This document shows, one piece after another, positions 18,957-28,061 of a stretch of DNA of 64,000 nucleotides. Source of the stretch: Candidatus Kapaibacterium sp. (GTDB lineage: Bacteria; Bacteroidota; Ignavibacteria; Kapaibacteriales; UBA2268); contig CALHGZ010000008.1 in NCBI GenBank assembly GCA_938031175.1, forward strand, positions 124,001 through 188,000, in the 5' to 3' direction. Within the stretch, counting starts at the first letter, position 1; every line of letters begins with the position of its first letter. Both the position numbers and the translations under genes were made by a program. The notes below the pieces were generated by a model, which worked only from the letters and a program-made list of their open reading frames with translations, made no database searches and was not told where the DNA came from.

Positions 18957-19630
18957 TAAGGAAAGTCGATATTTTTCTGAACAATCAATTCTAGTGAATT
19001 AATTTCAAGTGCTACTAAATAGCCAAAACCAAAATATCTCCCGGCATAAACACAACCTCCATCAAGATAGACAATATCAGAATTTATAGAACTTCTAATT
19101 TCATCCAAATTTTTAGGCGTATGTCCGACAATTAATTTTCTACCACCGATTTTAGTCAGATCTACAGATTTATTGCGTTCCCAAATCATTGATTCTAAGT
19201 CATTAAAAGGATTTTCTATATTGAAATTTAAACCACCATGAACAATAACATAATTATCCAGCAAATAGTAATATTGCAAATTTTGAAAAAAACTTAAATA
19301 ATTAATATTTAACTGCTTTGGATGATCGATTTGAAAACTTTTCAAAGTGGTTTGGCAACCGTTCTGGTACCATAATTCCAACATTTCAATTGATTCAATT
19401 GCGCGAAGAAGCATATATTCATGATTTCCCATTAAAGGTTTAATATTAAAACCATTTTTTTTAATAGATAAAATCTCATCAATTACTTCTTTGGAATATG
19501 GTCCCCGATCAATATAATCGCCTAAAAGAAATATTTCATCCTGCTTATTAATACCACATTTTTTATATATCAACTCACAAAACGTGTTATAGCAACCGTG
19601 AATATCCCCAATTATAAACGTTCTTTGCAT
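18953..19630 (-). CDS. PPP-type metallophosphoesterase (serine/threonine phosphatase-like)
   Basis: 225 residues with all PPP signature blocks: GDIHGCYNTF at residue 8, GDYIDRGPYS, LMGNHEYM, VHGGLNF and VGHTPKNL. These coordinate the dimetal centre. Relatives act on phosphoproteins or on bis-nucleosyl tetraphosphates, and the sequence does not decide between them. It sits 3 nt downstream of the acyl-CoA dehydrogenase gene and converges with the PAS kinase gene, with overlapping stop codons. Confidence 0.85.
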   Translation of the reverse strand: MQRTFIIGDIHGCYNTFCELIYKKCGINKQDEIFLLGDYIDRGPYSKEVIDEILSIKKNGFNIKPLMGNHEYMLLRAIESIEMLELWYQNGCQTTLKSFQIDHPKQLNINYLSFFQNLQYYYLLDNYVIVHGGLNFNIENPFNDLESMIWERNKSVDLTKIGGRKLIVGHTPKNLDEIRSSINSDIVYLDGGCVYAGRYFGFGYLVALEINSLELIVQKNIDFPY

Positions 19631-19633
19631 TGA

Positions 19634-20797
19634 TCAGATTAAAATTTTTCCAATCGATTTGATTAATTCACGAGCAATAACTATATGAAGAATTTCAGAT
19701 GTACCTTCATATATTTCCGTAACTTTAGCATCCCGATACATTCTTTCAACTTGATATTCCCGTACATATCCATATCCGCCGTGTATTTGTATAGCCTCTC
19801 TTGTAACATCAACTGCTACTCTGGATGCTAATATTTTAGATTCCGCAGCCGCCTGTATATAATTTTGATTTCTATCTTTCAAAAAAGCTGCTTTCCATAC
19901 CAACAATCTGGCAGCATTAATCATAGTTGACATTTCAGCAAGCTTGAACTGAATTGCTTGATGTTCAATTATCGGTTTACCGAAGGCATATCTTTCATTT
20001 GCATATTTGAAAGCCAGTTCGAAGGCACCTTGTGCAATACCGACAGCTTGCGAAGCAATTCCAATCCTGCCCCCGTTTAAACTAGACATAGCTATTTTAA
20101 AACCATCTCCTTCATTCCCAATTAAACTTTCATTATTGACTTCTACATTTAACAAACCGATTGAACAAGTATCACTGGAACGCATCCCCATTTTGTCCTC
20201 TTTTCTCATTGGCTCGAATCCGGGAGTTCCACGTTCAATAATGTAACAATTAATACCTTTATAACCAAGTTCTGGCTTGCTATGAGCAAAAATAATAAAT
20301 AAATCAGCATTTGTTCCACTGGATATCCAATTTTTTGTTCCATTTAAAATCCAGCCTTTGTCAGTTTTCACAGCAGTAGTGTGCTGTTTGGATGCATCGG
20401 AACCAGCTTCAGGTTCACTCAGGCAAAAGGCTCCGAGCTTTTCTCCCCGTGCAAGCGGTCTCAGATATTTTTCTTTTTGTTCATCTGTTCCGTAATGTTC
20501 TAATATCCAATTGACTAAGGAATTATGAACCGAAAAAATTATCCCAACACTTGCATCAACTTTGCAAAATTCCTCTTGAGCTAAAACATAACTTAAAGTA
20601 TCCAATTCGCTACCATCCCACTGATTCGAGACCATAAATCCCATAAAGCCGAGCTCTCCCAATTTTTTTATGATATCAGCAGGATAAATGCAATTTATGT
20701 CACGTTCGATGACACCGGGAGCTATTTCTTCACGTGCAAATTTTTTTGCGGTTTCCTGGATTTGTGATTGAATATCGCTTAATTCAAATGAAATCAT
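19634..20797 (-). CDS. Acyl-CoA dehydrogenase
   Basis: 387 residues with the full acyl-CoA dehydrogenase order. It shows an N-terminal helical domain, CLSEPEAGSDA (FAD and substrate binding), WILNGTKNWISSGTNAD, RYAFGKPIIEHQ, and the C-terminal QIHGGYGYVREYQVERMYRDAKVTEIYEGTSEI in pieces. The catalytic base is Glu of IYEGTSEI. It oxidises an acyl-CoA to the enoyl-CoA and passes electrons to ETF; the short/medium or branched-chain class is the likely subtype. No ETF or thiolase gene is adjacent. The phosphatase gene follows 3 nt later. Confidence 0.92.
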   Translation of the reverse strand: MISFELSDIQSQIQETAKKFAREEIAPGVIERDINCIYPADIIKKLGELGFMGFMVSNQWDGSELDTLSYVLAQEEFCKVDASVGIIFSVHNSLVNWILEHYGTDEQKEKYLRPLARGEKLGAFCLSEPEAGSDASKQHTTAVKTDKGWILNGTKNWISSGTNADLFIIFAHSKPELGYKGINCYIIERGTPGFEPMRKEDKMGMRSSDTCSIGLLNVEVNNESLIGNEGDGFKIAMSSLNGGRIGIASQAVGIAQGAFELAFKYANERYAFGKPIIEHQAIQFKLAEMSTMINAARLLVWKAAFLKDRNQNYIQAAAESKILASRVAVDVTREAIQIHGGYGYVREYQVERMYRDAKVTEIYEGTSEILHIVIARELIKSIGKILI

Positions 20798-20944
20798 CTT
20801 TCAATCCTCAAACATTTATATCCAATAAATTATTTCCGCACACATTTAATCATTTAAAATAAATCAATTTTACTTCTCTTACAAAATTTTTTTCATACTG
20901 TATAGTCTTAATAATTATATAATTTTAAAATTTGAGGACAAAAA

Positions 20945-21640
20945 ATGAGGTTAATAGTAGTTTTCTTTGCTTTAATTTTTCTCCTTAGAGTTTTCTCATA
21001 TTCACAACCTAAATTTGCTATCGAAGGAGGAGATACATTAAATTGGGGTGTTGTTAAACAAACAGAAGAACCACTGAAAGCAAAAGTAAAGTTATTAAAT
21101 TTAAGCAATACTGATACTCTTGTTATTTATAGTGTTAAACCAAGTTGTGGATGCACCACAGCACCATTGAGTAGTAATAGTATACCTCCATTAGGTCATG
21201 CATTTCTTGACGTCCAGCTAAATACTACTGGTTTTCAGGGCGAAATTACCAAAAAAATTGATCTTAATACAAATGACCCCAAGAATCGACGTAGTACTCT
21301 TTATCTCAAAGCAAACATTTTCGAACCAATCAGTTTTTACCCACGATTTGTAAATTTCCCAAACAGCCGATTGAATCAGCTCGATTCAGCAAAGTTAATT
21401 ATCAAAAACAATACCGATCAAGATGTTAGACTGGAAAAATTTATTGTGCAACCCGATGAATTTAAAATTAATATCAAAGATGGAACAATTTTAAATAAAA
21501 ACAGCGAACTTACCCTTGTAGTAACATTTACTCCAGTTGAATATGGTAGGTTTGGCGGAAATATCAAAATCAAAACAAACAGCGAGGATGCTCCAACTTT
21601 AAATATTTCAATTCATGGCTTTGCCCGGGATAAACAATAA
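20945..21640 (+). CDS. Secreted DUF1573 protein (Ig-like/ASPM-type)
   Basis: 231 residues with an N-terminal signal peptide ending near SYSQ. The DUF1573 motif is clear: FGxV-type opening LNWGVVKQTEEP, then VKPSCGCTTAPLS with the CGC pair, and PPLGHAFLDVQLNTTGFQGEITKKI. A second Ig-like domain fills residues 125-231. Such proteins are periplasmic or surface-exposed in Bacteroidota; their function is unknown. GAGG lies 8 nt before the ATG. The stop is 6 nt from the convergent nhaA stop. Confidence 0.82.
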   Translation: MRLIVVFFALIFLLRVFSYSQPKFAIEGGDTLNWGVVKQTEEPLKAKVKLLNLSNTDTLVIYSVKPSCGCTTAPLSSNSIPPLGHAFLDVQLNTTGFQGEITKKIDLNTNDPKNRRSTLYLKANIFEPISFYPRFVNFPNSRLNQLDSAKLIIKNNTDQDVRLEKFIVQPDEFKINIKDGTILNKNSELTLVVTFTPVEYGRFGGNIKIKTNSEDAPTLNISIHGFARDKQ

Positions 21641-21646
21641 TTCAAA

Positions 21647-22984
21647 TTATTTTTTACTAATTTTGGAAATAATACGTATCCAGAAATATCCAATCAATCC
21701 AGCTACGATTGAAGCAGAAAATATACCAATTTTTGATTGTACAATAGCTGAGGGATAATCAAATGCCAACATTGATATGAAGAGCGACATTGTAAATCCT
21801 ATTCCACAAAGCATACTGACAGCATAAACCTGTTTCCAGTTAACATTTGAAGGTAAGGTCGCCCATCCAAACTTCACAGCTAAGTAAGAAAAGCTGAAAA
21901 TGCCAATTTGCTTCCCTAAAGTAAGACCTAAAAATATACCAATGCTCACACTCCCAAAAGCCGAGGCCAATGCTTCAGCATCAATTACAACACCTGCATT
22001 AGCAAGGGCAAATATTGGCATAATAAGGAATGCTACGTATTTAGCTAATATATGTTCTATTCGGTATAATGGAGATTGAACATCAACCGAGAATTCACCT
22101 ATATAACCAAAAATATCTTGCTCATTTTTAACAAAATATTCTTTCGAATTATTTGAGGCTTTTGATTCTAATTCCTCTATGTATGGTTTTGTTTTATTTA
22201 AAAACTCATCTTTTCTCATTTTGGACCTAACCGGGATAGTCATTGCAAGCAAAACACCCGCAACAGTTGCGTGTACACCAGATTTCAAAAAGGCATACCA
22301 GAGAAAAACACCTAAAATTATGTAGATAGCTGGTTTTTTAACTCCAAAAATATTTAAAGCAATTAATAATATCAATATTCCCGCTCCGAAAGCTAAACTG
22401 ATGATCGACAGATCACTTGTATAAAATATCGCAATAATAAGAACAGCACCAATATCATCAACAATAGCAAGTGCAGTGAGAAAAACCTTCATTGCTATAG
22501 GGACCCTTTTGCCGAGCATTGCCAACACCCCAAGAGCAAAGGCAATATCGGTAGCTACAGGAATACCCCAACCTCTGACATATTCAGTATTCCAATTCAG
22601 TGCCAAATAAAAAAGAGCAGGAACAATCATACCACCTATAGCACCAATTATTGGCAATGCAGCTTTGGAAAATGATGATAACTCGCCAACAAGTAATTCC
22701 CGTTTAATTTCTAATCCAACAAAGAAAAAGAATATAACCATTAAACCATCGTTTATCCAATGCAAAAGAGATTTCGACAAAGAAAATTCACCGACTCCGA
22801 TAGTCAAATAACTCCCCCAAATTGCAAAATAAGATTCAGACCAAGGCGAATTTGCCCAAATTATTGCAATAACTGCACTGATAATTAATAAAAATCCTCC
22901 GATTGTATTACTTTGCAAAAATTCCTTAAACTTAGAAATTATCGCACCTACATTGATAATTGATTGATTCTGATTCTGTACCAT
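21647..22984 (-). CDS. nhaA: Na+/H+ antiporter NhaA
   Basis: 445 residues and about twelve membrane segments. Key NhaA motifs are present: the FFFVGLEIKRELLVGEL loop, PVATDIAFALGVLAMLG, and the ion-binding pair in ALAIVDDIGAVL (two adjacent Asp). SGVHATVAGVLLA and the C-terminal GFTMSLFI segments follow. It exchanges Na+ (or Li+) for protons across the inner membrane, protecting against salt and alkali. An extra hydrophilic stretch at about residues 250-300 is normal for the family. It stands alone. Confidence 0.95.
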   Translation of the reverse strand: MVQNQNQSIINVGAIISKFKEFLQSNTIGGFLLIISAVIAIIWANSPWSESYFAIWGSYLTIGVGEFSLSKSLLHWINDGLMVIFFFFVGLEIKRELLVGELSSFSKAALPIIGAIGGMIVPALFYLALNWNTEYVRGWGIPVATDIAFALGVLAMLGKRVPIAMKVFLTALAIVDDIGAVLIIAIFYTSDLSIISLAFGAGILILLIALNIFGVKKPAIYIILGVFLWYAFLKSGVHATVAGVLLAMTIPVRSKMRKDEFLNKTKPYIEELESKASNNSKEYFVKNEQDIFGYIGEFSVDVQSPLYRIEHILAKYVAFLIMPIFALANAGVVIDAEALASAFGSVSIGIFLGLTLGKQIGIFSFSYLAVKFGWATLPSNVNWKQVYAVSMLCGIGFTMSLFISMLAFDYPSAIVQSKIGIFSASIVAGLIGYFWIRIISKISKK

Positions 22985-23019
22985 TTTTCAAATCCAAAAA
23001 ATTGTATTTGCCTATACAC

Positions 23020-23027
23020 TAAATTTG
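23020..23027 (+). promoter_or_regulatory. Bacteroidota-type -7 box (TAAATTTG)
   Basis: Exact TAnnTTTG, 57 nt before the ATG of the PepSY-like secreted protein. Its position argues against translation starting at the upstream in-frame TTG at 23025. Confidence 0.35.
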
Positions 23028-23084
23028 ATCAATAAATATAAAAAAAAAACGTTGAATAATTATTTATTGATAATATGCCATATA

Positions 23085-23588
23085 ATGAAAATGAAGCCAC
23101 GACAAATTTTTCTTATGCTTATTGCACTCACATTCCTATCTCATTTAACAGGATTAGCTCAATTCAAATCTATAAAACAAAAAGATATACCAATTGACAT
23201 CTATACAACTTTTACACGTGCCTTTCCTGAACACGAGGAAGTTGAATTTTTTACATTAGAACTTGATAAGCTCAAAGTTTATCTATTCGACTTTTATATC
23301 GCTGATGTCGGCATGAAATTATTCGTCAACGAGAATAATAAAATTATTCGATATCAAGAAGAAATTGACTTTAAACATCTTCCACGTAAAGCTATCGAAA
23401 CATTCCAAAAAGAATTTACTGGAGGTAAAATCTTAAGAGTCGATAAAATCAATGTCCAAGGGCATTTAGCTGGTTATATTTTAACTGTTGAAAAAGATGA
23501 AAAAAGATATGAAATAGAATTCAATAAAGAAGGCGAAAAGGTTGAGCTTTTGTCAACTCGTTTCAAAATCAGTCCGAACGAACAGTAA
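23085..23588 (+). CDS. Secreted PepSY-like protein
   Basis: 167 residues. An N-terminal signal (FLMLIALTFLSHLTGLAQ) is followed by two related alpha/beta units, with IPIDIYTTFTRAFPEHEEVEFFTLELD then LPRKAIETFQKEFTGGKILRVDKI. This 'helix then strand after a P-x-x-hydrophobic' pattern is that of the periplasmic PepSY-like/BLIP-like fold common in Bacteroidota. Function unknown; such domains often modulate proteases or bind cell-envelope ligands. The ATG at 23085 gives the signal peptide directly; longer in-frame starts add a Lys/Asn-rich leader. Its 3' end overlaps the 3' end of the opposite gene by 20 bp, and its terminator lies inside that gene. Confidence 0.65.
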   Translation: MKMKPRQIFLMLIALTFLSHLTGLAQFKSIKQKDIPIDIYTTFTRAFPEHEEVEFFTLELDKLKVYLFDFYIADVGMKLFVNENNKIIRYQEEIDFKHLPRKAIETFQKEFTGGKILRVDKINVQGHLAGYILTVEKDEKRYEIEFNKEGEKVELLSTRFKISPNEQ

Positions 23589-24186
23589 AAAGTAAAATAA
23601 GTGTAATCAATGCGGAGCCTATTATAATAGCAGGCTCCGCAATTTTTTTGAAAAAACTTTCTTTATGCTCTGGTCGTGTAGACTTTGCAAAATCGAAAGG
23701 CGAATGCTCGATATGATCTAAATCACTCCATTCAATTATTTCTTTATGCTCAATTGAAACTTCTGGGATTAAATCCAATTTATGATTTTTATCCCTCATC
23801 ATCCCTACTATTGAGATATTAAATATTCTCTGCAATTGTTCACTATTTTTTACAATTGAGTACTTTACTGAAATGTCTTTAATGTCTAATAAAATGAGGG
23901 TATTGTTTTGATTCTGTTCATAAAACTGATAGACTTCAATACCTTTTTCAGCAAATGCCTGAACAATATTTCTTTTCAAAAAATTTTCAGCAGGATGACT
24001 ATTTAATTTCATCTCAACGCTTTTTATATTCTTTTCTGTTAAAAACTCAGCTAAATTTTTTGAATATTCGAAAAGCAATGAATCAATTAGATCAATATTT
24101 CTAAGTGGTAGCTCCTTTGCATATATTACTGTTATGCAAACGATCCAGCTTATTATTAAATTCGAAATAAAGTAGTGTTTTCTCAA
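23569..24186 (-). CDS. Membrane-anchored protein of unknown function with C-terminal LLFTVRS tail
   Basis: 205 residues: an N-terminal signal/anchor (residues 6-23), a soluble alpha/beta part and a C-terminal membrane helix (EPAIIIGSALITLILLF) closing with TVRSD. Conserved-looking features are DSLLFEYS near the start and the FFKKIAEP-helix-FTVRS ending, which I have seen as a recurrent ending in Bacteroidota proteins but cannot name. It is convergent with the PepSY-like gene and overlaps it by 20 bp. Its last ~27 codons also contain that gene's transcription terminator on the other strand. It starts 24 nt downstream of the dipeptidase gene and may be co-transcribed with it. Confidence 0.6.
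   Translation of the reverse strand: MRKHYFISNLIISWIVCITVIYAKELPLRNIDLIDSLLFEYSKNLAEFLTEKNIKSVEMKLNSHPAENFLKRNIVQAFAEKGIEVYQFYEQNQNNTLILLDIKDISVKYSIVKNSEQLQRIFNISIVGMMRDKNHKLDLIPEVSIEHKEIIEWSDLDHIEHSPFDFAKSTRPEHKESFFKKIAEPAIIIGSALITLILLFTVRSD
23612..23649 (+). terminator. Rho-independent terminator embedded in the opposite gene's coding sequence
   Basis: Perfect 9-bp stem GCGGAGCCT / AGGCTCCGC with an 11-nt loop, followed by AATTTTTTT. It lies 24 nt after the PepSY-like gene's stop and entirely inside the minus-strand gene, where it encodes part of the region before and within the C-terminal membrane helix. Confidence 0.85.
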
Positions 24187-24210
24187 TTTTTTTCCAGAAA
24201 TTTATATGAA

Positions 24211-25869
24211 TTAATTACTACCGGGCAAAACAGATGGTTCTTTTTCGCGCCATTCAACATTGTAATATCCTGGTCTTTCCATGATGCATTTCCTGAAAAA
24301 CTCATCCCCATAACCAGGACCTTTAGGACTTCTACCATTATTGACGTTTACATCATTAATATACCCGTCGTTATATTTTACAACTAAATATTTCCATAAT
24401 TCCTGCCATCTTTTTACAACTAATTCCCCTTGACTGACAGAATAATTAGTGAGAAACTCAACTGCTTTTTTAGGGCTTTTCTTATATAATTCAAGAGCTT
24501 GTTGCTCGATTTTCTCCTGTTCAGCTAAAAATTTACCTTCAAGTTCTTTTTGAACAATCTGTATATCCTTAATAATGTATGAATACATACGATAAGCTGT
24601 ATTGGCTACCAAATTGAAAATCCAAAAAGCCGATTCGAAAGAGAATTCCTTAATCGATCCAATCTGGTAAGCTTTTGGTACTTTAGTAATAGAACTATAA
24701 AGAGGAAAATAAACAGTAGAATAATTATCGTCAACACCATACCAGAAGCAACCACCAATTTCTCTCGGCAACCATGAACGCATTTGAGCTACAAAAGAAA
24801 ATGCTGTTTGCTGAGTTGAAATAGGGCGTTCCCACCCATATTGAATGGTATCGCCTTCAATTTTCCATCCTAATGGCTTCCATCTATAGGGGTTACCATA
24901 AGGTTCCGCTGCTAAACCTTTTGTCATATCGAATTCAGTTCCCTGAAAATGATCACGCATTAATTCAATAACATCATAAACCGATAATTTTTTGTCAGGT
25001 TTAATCCATAATGGATACGGTTCTGCTCCTTTGACTGCTCTAAAATAATCAGGGGATAGATTTAGAGAAGGTGCAGCTCTTCGGAAAATACTCCATACAC
25101 GACCTTCACAATAGAGAAGTCCGGATGGCTCAAGCGGACAATACGCTGCTTGGAAGCTAAATTCACCTTGACTTGGGTCATAGTAACCTTTTTCAATTGC
25201 AAATTCAATTACATCCGGTGCATACAAACAATTTTCAGGATCATCCAAAGGAAATGTAGTAATTCTTGCCTGATTAGCATGAGCGCTTATGTATCCATCA
25301 GGAACCCGTAAAGCCACCCAAATTGCTCCTTTTCTTCCTGGTCCTTTGCCAATCATTTCCATTATCCATACTTCTTCAGGGTCTGCGATCGAAAAGGATT
25401 CACCCGAACTATAGTAGCCATACTCGCTGACTAAATCCGTCATAACTTTTATTGCTTCGCGGGCAGTTTTCGCTCTATGCAAAGCCAACCACATCAGACT
25501 ACCGTAGTCAATTATTCCAGTTGTATCGCGCAACTCGGGACGTCCACCAAAAGTAGTTTCACCAATTGATACTTGATATTCATTCATATTTCCAACAACG
25601 GTATATGTTATCGGTGCCTGCTTTATTTTACCGAGGTATTTATGACTGTCCCAGTCATAGACATCTATCATTTCGCCGGGTTTATGTTTTTGCCCTTTTT
25701 TAAAATATAATGGTTCCATAAAACCACCCGCATCGGCACTATAGGTAATCATTGTAGAGCCGTCAACAGTTGCACCTTTGCTAATTAAAATATTGGTGCA
25801 GGAGATTGATTCAAAATTCTGCAAAATCAACATCACTATGCACAACATTGCTATTTTGAGTATATTCAT
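24211..25869 (-). CDS. C69-family (PepD-like) dipeptidase
   Basis: 552 residues. After a signal sequence (residues 2-23) the mature protein begins at the N-terminal nucleophile Cys in SCTNILISKGATVDGS, the arrangement of Ntn-hydrolase dipeptidases of family C69. Conserved blocks include QVSIGETTFGGRPEL, the EVWIMEMIGKGPGRKGAIWVA stretch, VPDGYISAHANQARI, and the late YGVDDNYSTVYFPLY. The enzyme is expected to cut dipeptides in the periplasm or outside the cell. The signal sequence ends exactly before the catalytic Cys, so processing could both export and activate it. A helical C-terminal extension (about residues 440-500) is usual for the longer members. Confidence 0.88.
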   Translation of the reverse strand: MNILKIAMLCIVMLILQNFESISCTNILISKGATVDGSTMITYSADAGGFMEPLYFKKGQKHKPGEMIDVYDWDSHKYLGKIKQAPITYTVVGNMNEYQVSIGETTFGGRPELRDTTGIIDYGSLMWLALHRAKTAREAIKVMTDLVSEYGYYSSGESFSIADPEEVWIMEMIGKGPGRKGAIWVALRVPDGYISAHANQARITTFPLDDPENCLYAPDVIEFAIEKGYYDPSQGEFSFQAAYCPLEPSGLLYCEGRVWSIFRRAAPSLNLSPDYFRAVKGAEPYPLWIKPDKKLSVYDVIELMRDHFQGTEFDMTKGLAAEPYGNPYRWKPLGWKIEGDTIQYGWERPISTQQTAFSFVAQMRSWLPREIGGCFWYGVDDNYSTVYFPLYSSITKVPKAYQIGSIKEFSFESAFWIFNLVANTAYRMYSYIIKDIQIVQKELEGKFLAEQEKIEQQALELYKKSPKKAVEFLTNYSVSQGELVVKRWQELWKYLVVKYNDGYINDVNVNNGRSPKGPGYGDEFFRKCIMERPGYYNVEWREKEPSVLPGSN

Positions 25870-26012
25870 AATCTTCCAACAAACTAATTGATAATCACTA
25901 ATTATTTAAAATATAAATATAAATAAATGTTGAATTTTAGACAAATTCACAAATTGCTATTCAATTTTTTGCTTCTTTATCCGTCAAAATCAAAAATAAT
26001 ATTTGTTAAACA

Positions 26013-26020
26013 TAATTTTG
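26013..26020 (+). promoter_or_regulatory. Bacteroidota-type -7 box (TAATTTTG) before glutathione peroxidase
   Basis: Exact TAnnTTTG only 8 nt before the ATG at 26029 and 68 nt before the ATG at 26089. If used, the longer protein would come from a nearly leaderless message. Confidence 0.35.
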
Positions 26021-26028
26021 AAATTTGT

Positions 26029-26607
26029 ATGAGCAAAATTTTAATTACTTTTATCATAGCTATTCTAATCGTTTTTGGAGGAATTTTTATGGATTTATCA
26101 AGCAAGCAAGAAACAAATATCAAAAATGGTAATATTTATCAATTTACTGCTAAAACTATTGATGGTGAGGAAAAAAGTTTAGCAGAATACAAAGGCAAAG
26201 TATTGCTTATCGTCAATGTTGCAAGTAAATGTGGATTTACCAAACAATACACTGGCTTACAAGAACTTTACGAAAAATATAAAGATAAAGGATTCGAAAT
26301 TTTAGCCTTCCCATGCAATCAATTTGGCGGACAAGAACCCGGAACAAATGAAGAGATAAAAGAATTTTGTACAAGCAATTTCAATGTTACTTTCCAACTT
26401 TTCGATAAAATTGATGTGAACGGTGATAATGCCCATCCTCTTTATAAATATCTTACTAGTCAAATAAGCGGCTTTATAACAGATGCTATAAAATGGAATT
26501 TTACAAAATTCTTGGTTGACAAAAAAGGAAATGTTATACAGAGGTTTGCACCACAAACAGAGCCTAAGTCAATTGCTGAACAAATTGAAAAGCTACTCAA
26601 ATCTTAA
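26029..26607 (+). CDS. Glutathione peroxidase (thioredoxin-fold, Cys type)
   Basis: 192 residues from this start. The enzyme reduces peroxides with thiols. Catalytic Cys lies in NVASKCGFTKQY; FPCNQFGGQEPG carries the Gln and the resolving-type Cys; KWNFTKFLVDKKG carries the Trp and Asn of the catalytic tetrad. Residues 4-20 form a hydrophobic helix, so this start gives an exported or membrane-anchored protein. A second ATG at 26089 has a perfect GGAGG 7 nt upstream and gives a cytosolic 172-residue form without the helix. An in-frame ATG at 25927 lies upstream of the promoter box and is unlikely. I prefer 26029 because the hydrophobic leader is well formed, but the choice is open. Confidence 0.85.
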   Translation: MSKILITFIIAILIVFGGIFMDLSSKQETNIKNGNIYQFTAKTIDGEEKSLAEYKGKVLLIVNVASKCGFTKQYTGLQELYEKYKDKGFEILAFPCNQFGGQEPGTNEEIKEFCTSNFNVTFQLFDKIDVNGDNAHPLYKYLTSQISGFITDAIKWNFTKFLVDKKGNVIQRFAPQTEPKSIAEQIEKLLKS

Positions 26608-26633
26608 TTTATAACAAAAATTTACTGAAAAAG

Positions 26634-26656
26634 TCAGATTTAATCATCTGAATTTT
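26634..26656. terminator. Weak bidirectional terminator between convergent genes
   Basis: Six-bp stem TCAGAT / ATCTGA with a TTAATC loop, followed by ATTTTT on the plus strand and preceded by A-rich sequence for the minus strand. It sits between the glutathione peroxidase and asnS stops. The stem is short and AT-rich. Confidence 0.45.
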
Positions 26657-26670
26657 TGCATACAAAAAAA

Positions 26671-28023
26671 TTAAGGCACAATACGATGAATCATACGAGG
26701 CATTGGTATAACTTCTCTAATGTGTTTAGCACCGCTAATCCATTTGACTGTTCTTTCTACACCGAGTCCAAAACCGCTGTGGGGAACGCTACCGTATTTC
26801 CTTAGATCTAAATACCATTGAAATGCCTCAATTGGTAAATTATTCTCAATTATTCTTTGATAAAGTGCATCATAATCATCTTCTCTTTGACTACCACCAA
26901 TAATTTCACCGCCTTTTTCTGGTGCTAACATATCCATAGCAAGTACAACTTTGGGATTCTCAGGGTCTCGCTTCATGTAAAAAGCCTTAACTTCAGCAGG
27001 GTAGCGATGAATAATACAAGGTTTATCAAATTGCTCCATTATCGCTTCTTCTTGGGGAGCGCCGAAATCCTCGCCCCAAGGAAATGGCTCTGCTAACTCT
27101 TTGCCATCTATTTTTCGAATCAATGGAATATTATTTTTTTGAAGCCATTCGACCGCTTCTGTATATGTCATACGATAAAAAGGGCGTTTGACTTTTTCGA
27201 GGGGAGCTGTGTCTCGTTCTAAAACATCAAATTCTCTCTGACATGTTTTAAGACAATATTGGACAATATACTCAACTAAATCTTCTGCTAAATCCATATC
27301 ATCATTTAAATCAAAAAAAGCCATTTCTGGTTCTACCATCCAAAATTCCGTTAAATGTTTACGCGTTTTGGAACGCTCAGCCCGAAAAGTTGGTCCAAAT
27401 GTATAGACCTTGCCGAGAGCCATAGCTGAGGCTTCGGCGTATAATTGACCTGATTGCGATAGATAAGCTTTGCCTAAATCAAAATATTCTGTCTCAAACA
27501 AAGTCGATGTTCCCTCACAAGCTGTTGGAGTTAAAATAGGTGAATCCATCAATTTAAATCCATTACCATCAAAAAAATCTCGAATAGCTTTGACAACTGC
27601 CGCTCTTATTCTCATTATTGCGTGCTGTTGTGAAGAACGAAGCCATAAATGACGATGTTCGAGCAAAAAGCTATCGCCATGCTCTTTTGGCGTTATCGGA
27701 TAATTATTACAAATCTGATAGATTTTTATATCTTTCACATCAATTTCAAATCCTCCAGGTGCTCTTGATTCTTCGCGAACGGTTCCGGTAATCTGCAAAG
27801 AGGATTCCTGTGTAAGTGATTTTGCTGATTGAAATGTTTCTTCGCTCACACTACCTTTAAATACAACACATTGGCATATACCTGTACCATCACGCATTAA
27901 AATAAATTGTAATTTACCCTTGCCTGTTAAATGGTAAACCCAACCTCTGAGGGTTACCTCTTGCCCAACATATCTCTTCAAATCTTCTATATAATGATAT
28001 GTCTTATATCTTGAAATAATCAT
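26671..28023 (-). CDS. asnS: Asparaginyl-tRNA synthetase
   Basis: 450 residues of a class IIb synthetase. The N-terminal OB fold begins at VTLRGWVYHLTGKGKLQF. Motif 2 lies around GPTFRAERSKTRKHLTEFWMVEPEM and motif 3 is GFGLGVERTVKWISG. The block ACEGTSTLFETEYF is typical of AsnRS rather than AspRS. It charges tRNA-Asn directly, so Asn-tRNA need not be made through the amidotransferase route. No neighbour is functionally related. Confidence 0.93.
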   Translation of the reverse strand: MIISRYKTYHYIEDLKRYVGQEVTLRGWVYHLTGKGKLQFILMRDGTGICQCVVFKGSVSEETFQSAKSLTQESSLQITGTVREESRAPGGFEIDVKDIKIYQICNNYPITPKEHGDSFLLEHRHLWLRSSQQHAIMRIRAAVVKAIRDFFDGNGFKLMDSPILTPTACEGTSTLFETEYFDLGKAYLSQSGQLYAEASAMALGKVYTFGPTFRAERSKTRKHLTEFWMVEPEMAFFDLNDDMDLAEDLVEYIVQYCLKTCQREFDVLERDTAPLEKVKRPFYRMTYTEAVEWLQKNNIPLIRKIDGKELAEPFPWGEDFGAPQEEAIMEQFDKPCIIHRYPAEVKAFYMKRDPENPKVVLAMDMLAPEKGGEIIGGSQREDDYDALYQRIIENNLPIEAFQWYLDLRKYGSVPHSGFGLGVERTVKWISGAKHIREVIPMPRMIHRIVP

Positions 28024-28061
28024 AATAACTCCCTATTTTACACTCAATTATACATATAATT

